A stretch of 64,000 nt of DNA, from positions 26,278 through 90,277 of the forward strand of contig JANBPK010001481.1 of assembly GCA_027579435.1 (NCBI GenBank), written 5' to 3'. Both the position numbers and the translations under genes were made by a program. The notes beneath the pieces are model-generated. The model saw only the letters and a list, made by a program, of their open reading frames with translations, had not been told where the DNA came from and made no database searches. Shown here piece by piece: positions 57,600 through 64,000 of this stretch. Each line of letters opens with the position of its first letter. The stretch's first letter is position 1. This DNA comes from Candolleomyces eurysporus. Taxonomy: Eukaryota; Basidiomycota; Agaricomycetes; Agaricales; Psathyrellaceae.

Positions 57600-57890
57600 A
57601 TGATCTACCACATTTATGCTGAGCCATAATCCGAGGCATCCATCTGGGAACAGCAAACCCCTCTACTGCACATGGTATATAGGGCCATTGAGTTCATGCT
57701 CCACAGTCATCGTCGAAATTGACCACACCCTAGGGGCACTTGACAGTAACGAATGCTCAAATCCCGGTGGTACATTTCAACAGCGGCCCGCTCCCAGCAG
57801 TTGTCTTCCCCATATACTTGAAGCCTTGCGCAGCCTCGGGTTCTTTCGATAGCGAATGGCCGACAACGCACAAACGTGGTCATGGTGCTA
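57600..57890 (+). repeat. Inverted relic copy of the paralogue 3/4 terminal exons
   Basis: On the plus strand, CCTCTACTGCACATGGTATA matches the end of the motif exon of paralogue 3 and its donor. Further on, TCATCGTCGAAATTGACC, AACGAATGCTCAAAT and CATATACTTGAAG match the intron and last exon of paralogues 3 and 4. Relative to those genes it is inverted. The frame of the motif exon is degraded, so it is not a gene. Confidence 0.6.
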
Positions 57891-58127
57891 TTGTATACAT
57901 AGCCTGAGGTCAATCCCAGATCGTCTTATCTACTACCTCAGCCTAAAATGTTTACTGGTCATGGTCACTTGGTCAGATGTGAAATCGAAGAGGGTGCGTG
58001 GGCTCGAGGCGTCTCCTTAGCTCAACATAACACAGCGATTACCCACTTGGGAGAAGCGCAAATTCAAGACGCACCTCATGCAGCTAGAGTGGCGCATGAA
58101 AAGACGGTAACTATCCATGAACCAGGA

Positions 58128-58277
58128 GTGCAGATTCGAGGGTAGTTACCGACATGTCACGGTGATTGACAGACGCAAAGTGGTGCAAACTAGCGTCTGG
58201 GTGGTGCAAATTACAGTCCGGTAATTACCGTCAATTCTGCACCTCTCACCTAAGGGTAATTACCCTCGAATCTGCAC
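58128..58277. repeat. Inverted repeat, MITE-like
   Basis: GTGCAGATTCGAGGGTAGTT (23-nt arm, 58128-58150) is the reverse complement of 58255-58277 with one mismatch, about 100 nt apart. Between them lie related words (GGTAATTACCGTCAATTCTG at 58220-58239 and repeated GTGGTGCAAA). A small non-autonomous element or a transcribed hairpin would both fit. Confidence 0.6.
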
Positions 58278-58597
58278 CATTCTAGCGTAATCGGCTGAGG
58301 ACCACAGTGCGTCTTCTCTACACGAGTCCCGAAAGTTATGCTAAACAGATTCCTCGGTATTTAGCATAGGTAAGTCAAGCAAATTCACAATTGCGACGAT
58401 GCACATCGTACCTTTCTGTCAATGAAACCCTTTTGGAGTGAAGCGCATAGCCTCTTCAATCAAATATCATATCATGTTGATGATAGAAGTCTGTTCACCT
58501 ACTCCGAGTTTCAGGCGCTTAGATTGATACTACTTGTACTTAATGCGATCTGGGGCCAAGACATCCTTCCTCTCCGTAGAAGTTTCGGTGGCTCAAT

Positions 58598-60135
58598 ATG
58601 GCAAACACTCCGAGTGATGTCCTCGGTGACATCGTCATAAAGAGGAACTGGGGGGTGTGTATCTCCACTCTCTTGTTCAGGTGTAACGAGCATTTAGTCG
58701 CGTACTCCGAGTTCTTAGTATATGACTGGTCTGTCATCCGAGCTCTTTTCTGCTAGGATTTGATTCATCTGTCTTACTCGACACTCAACAGTATCGTTGT
58801 ACACAATTTTCGTGCGTATATCTAAAGTGAATCATGGCTCATTATGCTCAATCTTGATTTAGGCCTGCGACTATATCGACACGTTCAAGGACGAGGTACT
58901 CAACCAAGTTGTCGGTCTGTCAATGATCACTGAGGCTACTGTCAAATATAGGTTGAGCTTATATGGAGCGAGAAGTGGCGATTGTCAAAAATTCTGTTCT
59001 TGCTGGGCAGATATGCATTCATGATATTCATCCTTTTCGACTCCATGGCTAGCGCTAGTTTACAAACCGAAGATCGGCTTCCAGAGAAAGTGCGTGAATC
59101 ATTTGCCACAGTCGAGTGGTCGTCCGACTTATACCTCCAGGATAGGCTTGTGCCGGGGTTGCTATCGTATGGAATGGTGAGGGGAGACAAATGCAATCCT
59201 TGAGAATGGTACATTGACCCCCCCCTGTCAGTTTTGAGCGTGGTCGTCACCTATTCCGCCACAGGTGACGTGTCTGGAGGTGCTCAGTAGTACGCACATT
59301 GACAACTAACTCAAATGATTAGGGACCATGATTCTGTGCCTCTACGCAATCTTGGGCGCCCGGAAAATCCACCTTTATTTCTTTGGAGCGCTGTACTTTG
59401 TACGTGCTAGTACGAAGTGAAGTCCGGCCATCGGACGTGACTGACACGCTTGTCAACATCAGGCCTTCCTCACCACGTCGGTCGTTCTCATGGCTAACTA
59501 TGTCCACTCCACGGCCTACGGTGAGTATACCCATAGACATAGGCTGAGCTTAACTGGTCATAACCTGCTTCTGATACAGATCTCAAGACGGAGTTTATGG
59601 GCCATCACGGATCCCTCTGCGAGATGACACCGCTCAAGCCGCTGTTCAAAGAAATAGCCAGATGGACGATCTTTATTCGGGAGTCAGGTAGGTAAATCTT
59701 GCATCGCTCAAATCTAATCCAAGCTTACCACACAACGTCAGCGATGGCTCTTCTTGGAGCATATGCCATGTACACCCAGCTTCGAGGAAGAACTGGATCA
59801 TTTGCGAGGACTTTATACCGCGACGGAGCGGTCTACTATCTAACAGTCTGCAGTCAGTTATCTCTCCGTTATCCTTTACTTGAGCTTATCGGTCATCTCC
59901 TTGTTCACATCTAGTTTTTGGATTTTTGACGGCGATCTTGGGGACTCGAATCGTTCATGCCCACGAATACTCCATGTATGTGATCGAAAGTATAGGCCTG
60001 GTACTCCGCCCAATGCTTTCAAATCGACTTCTGATCAACATCCGTAAAGAAGCGGGACTGGGGGAAGGTCTGGGAAAGGCGCCTGTCACATCTATTTTAT
60101 TCGCAACATGTCCCGGGAGCCAGAGGAGCGCGTAG
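58598..60135 (+). CDS. DUF6533-type multi-pass membrane protein
   Basis: Basidiomycete-specific integral membrane family of unknown function. Exons seen: 58598-58717, 58863-58895, 58952 to an unsettled end before 59232, 59232-59264, 59323-59399, 59463-59520, 59580-59687, 59742-59852 and 59915-60135. The DUF6533 signature is assembled across exons 1-3: HLVAYSEFLACDYIDTFKDE, then VELIWSEKWRLSKILFLLGR. Later segments follow the family order: SVVVTYSATGTMILCLYAIL, AFLTTSVVLMANYVH, AMALLGAYAMYTQLRGRTGS and FGFLTAILGTRIVHAHEY, then RPMLSNRLLINIRKEAG. About seven hydrophobic stretches are expected for the family. The donor of exon 3 is uncertain, so one loop is not resolved. Upstream, 57.1-58.6 kb holds only repeats. 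Confidence 0.75.
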
Positions 60136-60389
60136 AGAGCAAGAAAGGGGAAACTCCGAAACGTTTCTCGCGGAGGTAGATTAGATTTTGCCTTCAATTG
60201 AAGGGCTTTTGTTCAGGAGAATAATAACCCCTCTGCGGCGGTCTCAACTAAACATCGTTTCAAGACGCCTAATGGCATGTTCTAACCTTGAGCTAGATCC
60301 ATTTTTTGGTTCCGATTTTCGCTGGTAAACCATGTGGCTACACACACACACTTCTCGATTGATGATGCTGAGATAAACAAAGCCCCAAC

Positions 60390-60760
60390 CCAACTTCATA
60401 TGCAAGGTATTGGATGACCACGTACGCTGAGGCCCGAGTTTGGAGGGTAATTACCTGGAATTACCCACCTTCGAAGAAGTTGAGAATGGAACGATGGCAT
60501 GGGAATTGCATATTCATTCATTTGTTCGTATATTCTTGGTCGATGCTGACATCGTCTTTTCTTTCCACATTCTTGTTGCTCTCATCGTCGATCTCTCGCT
60601 CGCCTTGCTCCCCTTCGTCATTCGGTCATCTTTATCCTATCGTTCTCGACATCTAGTATGCAGAACAGTTCAAAGTTTGGCAGTACATACGGATTATCCC
60701 GAAGGAACCATTGCCAATCGTCGTGACCTCAAGAATTTCGTCCACGTTTGATACATACAT
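60390..60760 (+). pseudogene. Decayed second DUF6533-type copy
   Basis: SYARYWMTTYAEARV (about 60395-60440) followed after a possible intron by TFEEVENGTMAWELHIHSFV (about 60468-60530) follows the DUF6533 order of Y..VAY.E, then TF.DEVE.IW..KW. The rest is interrupted and shows no later family segments. It looks like a relic of the neighbouring gene. Confidence 0.35.
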
Positions 60761-62015
60761 TTGCAGCGCAGTACACGAATGTCGGATGGGAAAATTGTGG
60801 AGGCAACTGCCAGTGATTTCGGAACTCCNTTTTTTGCCATTCGCGAATACATGACGCAGACTGCCGGAAGGTAAAGTATCTGGCCGGATGTGCTATCCGA
60901 CAGTATTGGAGTGGCTCACCATGGTTAACGTCTATAAAACGACAGCTGCTAAAGCAAACTCCGCATGAGAAGATGCAGTACGATTCGGTATCGTGGCGGC
61001 TTCGTCTTCGAAATCGAGTTCACCAAACTTGAACAGCTGCACAAAGATTGTATGGCAGGCCGAGAGNAAAAAAAGCCAGAGAAGATTGGCGAGTTTTGCT
61101 GCTATGAATACCGTGCAGTGCCGCAAGGTGCCAAATGCCAGATGGAGCTTAAATGGGTCAGTAACGGTTTGCAGTACTTGGTCAGATTGCATATGATTAC
61201 CGTCACATTAGACGCCCATCGTCATAACAGTGTCCAGCTGGTATCGATGAATTCATTCAATCCCGATAAACAAAGTTCAGCTGACACACCTCGTACCGAA
61301 ATCCCACTCGTCAGCGCCCTTCACCGTGAAATGATAAGCACGAGGCTCTGTGACGCTGCTCGAATTGAATTCCTGATCCTCGTAAAACCCGCCAAACACA
61401 TTAAAATCGGACGGTGGGACCAATCATCGAGCAGATCGCAAGAATCATTGAAAACACGTTGTAAGATCGAGGAAAAGAGGGTCCACGGACGTGGCTGCAA
61501 GGGTGTGCATGGGATCACCTATAACCCAGAGCCCAGTTGACTTTGCAATTTGAATCTTCTTCGTCACCCCCCACCCCTCGTCTAGCACATAAAGCATAGT
61601 ATCATAGGATCGTTCGACAGGTCTACATATAGAGGATACACAACAACTAGATGGTTCGTTAGGTAGGTAAGTCTAAGTGGGCGTTGGAGCCCAGGGTGTG
61701 GTGGCAATGGCTACATGCACTAGTCCTACAGCAAGATTGAATGGCCTTGAGAAGGTATAAGGTAACAGGTGAGTAAATAGAGAAAGATTGCAGAGATGAT
61801 ACAACAAATGCATAGCTGGACAGATAAATAACACAGCCGAAAGCGACGAGTAGCAAGAGGACACGACGAAGGAAAAGAATTCGGTCAAATATTTATACAA
61901 CAGAAATCAAGCCAAGAAAGCGAAGGAAAGAAAAAGCAGAGAGAAACGAAGAGACGACGAAAGAAGGGTGGGGCCAGTGTTCGTAGCCGAGGTGAGAAAG
62001 ACAAAGAGAAAGTGC
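60761..62015. other. Intergenic region
   Basis: No supported gene. An open plus-strand frame at 60965-61540 contains an N before an A-run (61067) and has no recognisable similarity. N also occurs at about 60830. Confidence 0.35.
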
Positions 62016-64000
62016 TCAGAATAATTTACCACCCCCATTCGCCATCTTACTCCGTTTCATATTTTCCTGGCGTTGTGCTTCTGCAAAACGCGCCAATAGG
62101 GCATCATCCTGAGAAGAGCCCTCATTCGCATCAGGGAATCCACCAGGGAAGCGTCCCATCCCAAACATCCCAGCACCATCAGCCTCTGAAGACGACCCCG
62201 ACGACGACCTTGAGGCCATCGATGCTCCCACTCCACCACCAGTCGCAGAATTACTTGGGACAGGTGCAAGATTAGACTTGAACCCAAACGCCGACCGCAC
62301 GCCCGAGCTCGCAGTAGCCGACGAAGCAGGCCTACCCGCTGCTCCCGCTCCTGGCGCAGTGGTCGAGGAAACCGTGTTCCACCTCGGCCTCTTGGCTTTC
62401 ACAGTCGCGTCCCAATCACTCGCAAAGCCCGAGTGGATGTTGTTATCTGCTGCAGTCGAGGTCTTCCCACCGAGAGCCCCATTCCCCATCTTCAGCTGCT
62501 TGGTAGCAGCCGCGAAGAAGTCTTCATTCGAGATCGGTGGAACGTNCGTCCGGGGGAGACGTAGGCGCCGTCGACGGCGTCGGCGCCAGGGAGCTACTCG
62601 CAGACGAAGATGCCGCGCCAGTGTTGTTGTAGTTGTAGCTCCATTGAGGTTGCTGCTGCTGCTGCTGCTGTTGCTGGCTCAAGCTCCCTGTACGACTGTG
62701 GTGTCCACCCCCACCTCCACCTCCAAACAACCCACCGTCACCACCGAATCCTCCCCACCCACCGCTCTGTTGTTGGCGGTGCTGCTGCTGCTGTTCATAT
62801 TCGAACAGGTTATTGAAGCTCTTGGGCGGGACACTCGGTTGAGGTTGCTGGATCGATGACGACGATTCGGTCTCGTTCGAACTGAGACCCGACTCCTCCA
62901 ACAGGTACCTCGACTCCATAGGCAAACTTCCCTTCAGTGCCACATCAGCCTCGTCATCCGACACCTCCTCGATCGTCGCCGATCTCTTCATCTTCGACGG
63001 CTTCTTCCCACCTGCCACTCCACTGCCCTTCCCCTTCGAACCCCCACTCGGTTGAGCTGCCTGCTGCTGCTGTTGTTGCTGTTGTGCAGGCGTCGGCTTC
63101 GCACTCCCCGCCCGACTCCACATCGACTCCGTCACACTTTCAGGCAAAGGCGTGTTATCGATCTTCACCCCATTCACCATCGCCGCATTCGGCTGCTGCT
63201 CCTTCTCCTTCCCGTTCGTCTTGAGTCCACTNCCCCGCCCCNGTTCAACTTTCCGTTCTCCTTCTCAAGGGTCTGCTTCCTCAGCATCGCAGCACTGGGT
63301 CTCGGCGTCCCCGCCGTGTCTTGCTGCTGAGCCACCGATGCGGCTTTTGCACTGCTGTTGCTATTGGTGTTCTTGACGCCCCATCCCGACTTGACACCAC
63401 CCGGGCGCGGTGTAGACGGCCCCTCGATCCCTCCTCCCCATGCATCGCCCATCGACGACCCTTTCTTGTTCTTCATCGCAGCCATCGCCAGCTCCTTCTC
63501 CTTCTTCTCCCTGTCTTCCCGCTCTTTCCGTTCCTTCTCTTCCCTCAGCTTGCGCTCGCGCTCCTCTCGCTCCTTTTCCTCCCTCTCCCGCTCCTCTCTC
63601 TCCATCCTCTCCTTCTCCTCTTTTTCCTCCTTCTCCTTCTTGGCAGCAGCCTGGGCCGCAGCCAGCTTTTGCTTCTTCGTCTGCTTCTTCCCTCCAGCCG
63701 GCNGAGGTGCAGCAGCGGGAGCCTTCTTGCTCTTCGCGGCTGCAGCAGCAGCTTTCTCTCTCGCTTCCTCCTCCTCCTTTGCCCTCCTCGCCTCCTCTTC
63801 CTCTCTCTTCCTCTGAGCTTCAGCCTCAGCCCGAGCAGCTTCGGCCATCGCCTTGGCCTGCGCCTCCGCCTCGGCTTTGGCAGCAGCAGCAGCAGCCGCC
63901 CGCCTCGCTTTCGCCGTCTGCGCCGAGCCCTGTTGCGGTGGTGGTGGTGGTTGCGGTGGTGTCGCAGTCTGCACAGTTCCAGGACCGGTCTTCATCTTCC
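62016..64000 (-). CDS. Low-complexity coiled-coil protein, 5' end off window
   Basis: Function unknown. The minus-strand frame runs from the window edge to a TAA-type end after MANGGGKLF, with about 660 residues visible if the inserted N at 62546, 63232 and 63242 are ignored. In order: Ala/Glu-rich helix (QTAKARRAAAAAAAKAEAEA), a Lys/Glu/Arg coiled coil, WGGGIEGPSTPRPGGVKSGW, a region with KMKRSATIEEVSDDEAD, Gln and Gly runs, and a C-terminal part with NEDFFAAATKQLKMGNG, FASDWDATVKAKRPRWNTV and DDALLARFAEAQRQENMKRS. The three N each break the frame and removal restores it (for example PPDDVPPISNEDFF). The N at 63703 is in frame. A broken copy of its 5' part lies at 49.0-49.34 kb. Confidence 0.7.

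Noticed and set aside
60965..61540. 191-codon open frame on the plus strand
   Set aside because: It includes an N at 61067, has no recognisable domain and no supporting splice or promoter context.

Overview
The window reads as nuclear DNA of a filamentous basidiomycete, probably a mushroom-forming Agaricomycete. Genes are intron-rich, with introns of about 47-70 nt carrying GT..AG ends. The contents include an AA9 lytic polysaccharide monooxygenase, an F-box protein of the basidiomycete type, NACHT and NB-ARC STAND proteins, an aryl-alcohol-oxidase-like GMC enzyme and a DUF6533 membrane protein. No bacterial operon, CRISPR array, rRNA or convincing tRNA was seen. The genus cannot be named from the sequence alone.

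Layout. 1-1.1 kb: 3'-truncated AA9 LPMO (-). 2.4-3.0 kb: TFIIA gamma subunit (+). 4.3-6.5 kb: F-box protein (+). 8.2-13.6 kb: two divergent NLR-like STAND genes, NB-ARC/TPR (-) and NACHT (+), sharing a 0.56 kb upstream region. 15.2-16.0 kb: unrecognised single-exon gene (+). 18.6-21.4 kb: APH/choline-kinase-like protein (+). 22-23.8 kb: coding-like but unresolved. 25.0-25.9 kb: Kre9/Knh1-type GPI-anchored cell-wall protein (+). 26.9-33.9 kb: a one-strand cluster of tiny secreted-peptide genes. 34.7-57.1 kb: four paralogues of a large coiled-coil family (-), with a GMC oxidoreductase (+) between the third and fourth. 58.6-60.1 kb: DUF6533 membrane protein (+). 62.0-64 kb: low-complexity coiled-coil gene (-), 5'-truncated by the window end.

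The most novel content is the peptide cluster. Six apparently intact genes (about 45-58 codons) and at least one relic lie on the minus strand within 7 kb. Each intact gene encodes a signal peptide, a short proline-rich linker and a C-terminal tail with a Cys-x(n)-Cys pair. Five of the six end in I-C-I or V-C-I followed by stop. Five share a phase-1 intron directly upstream of the cysteine exon, and most have a TATA box 50-100 nt upstream. I do not recognise this family. It looks like an expanding set of secreted, probably disulfide-ring peptides.

A second theme is NLR-related. The N-terminal motif of the NB-ARC protein (FEKAHHFNIEQGTFNAIQGD) closely resembles a motif in the C-terminal tails of two of the coiled-coil paralogues (FANAHHFVIHQATFINSETA and a near-identical copy). 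This is the arrangement expected if NLRs and partner proteins communicate through a shared, possibly amyloid-like, motif; that part is inference.

The 43-61 kb region is a mosaic of duplications: paralogues with an in-frame stop or a missing C-terminus, direct repeats of about 0.6 kb, a fragment of the 63-kb gene near 49 kb, DUF6533 relics and an inverted copy of a terminal exon. Many single N characters sit at homopolymers. At six coding positions, removing the N restores the reading frame, so they appear to be inserted placeholders rather than real bases.
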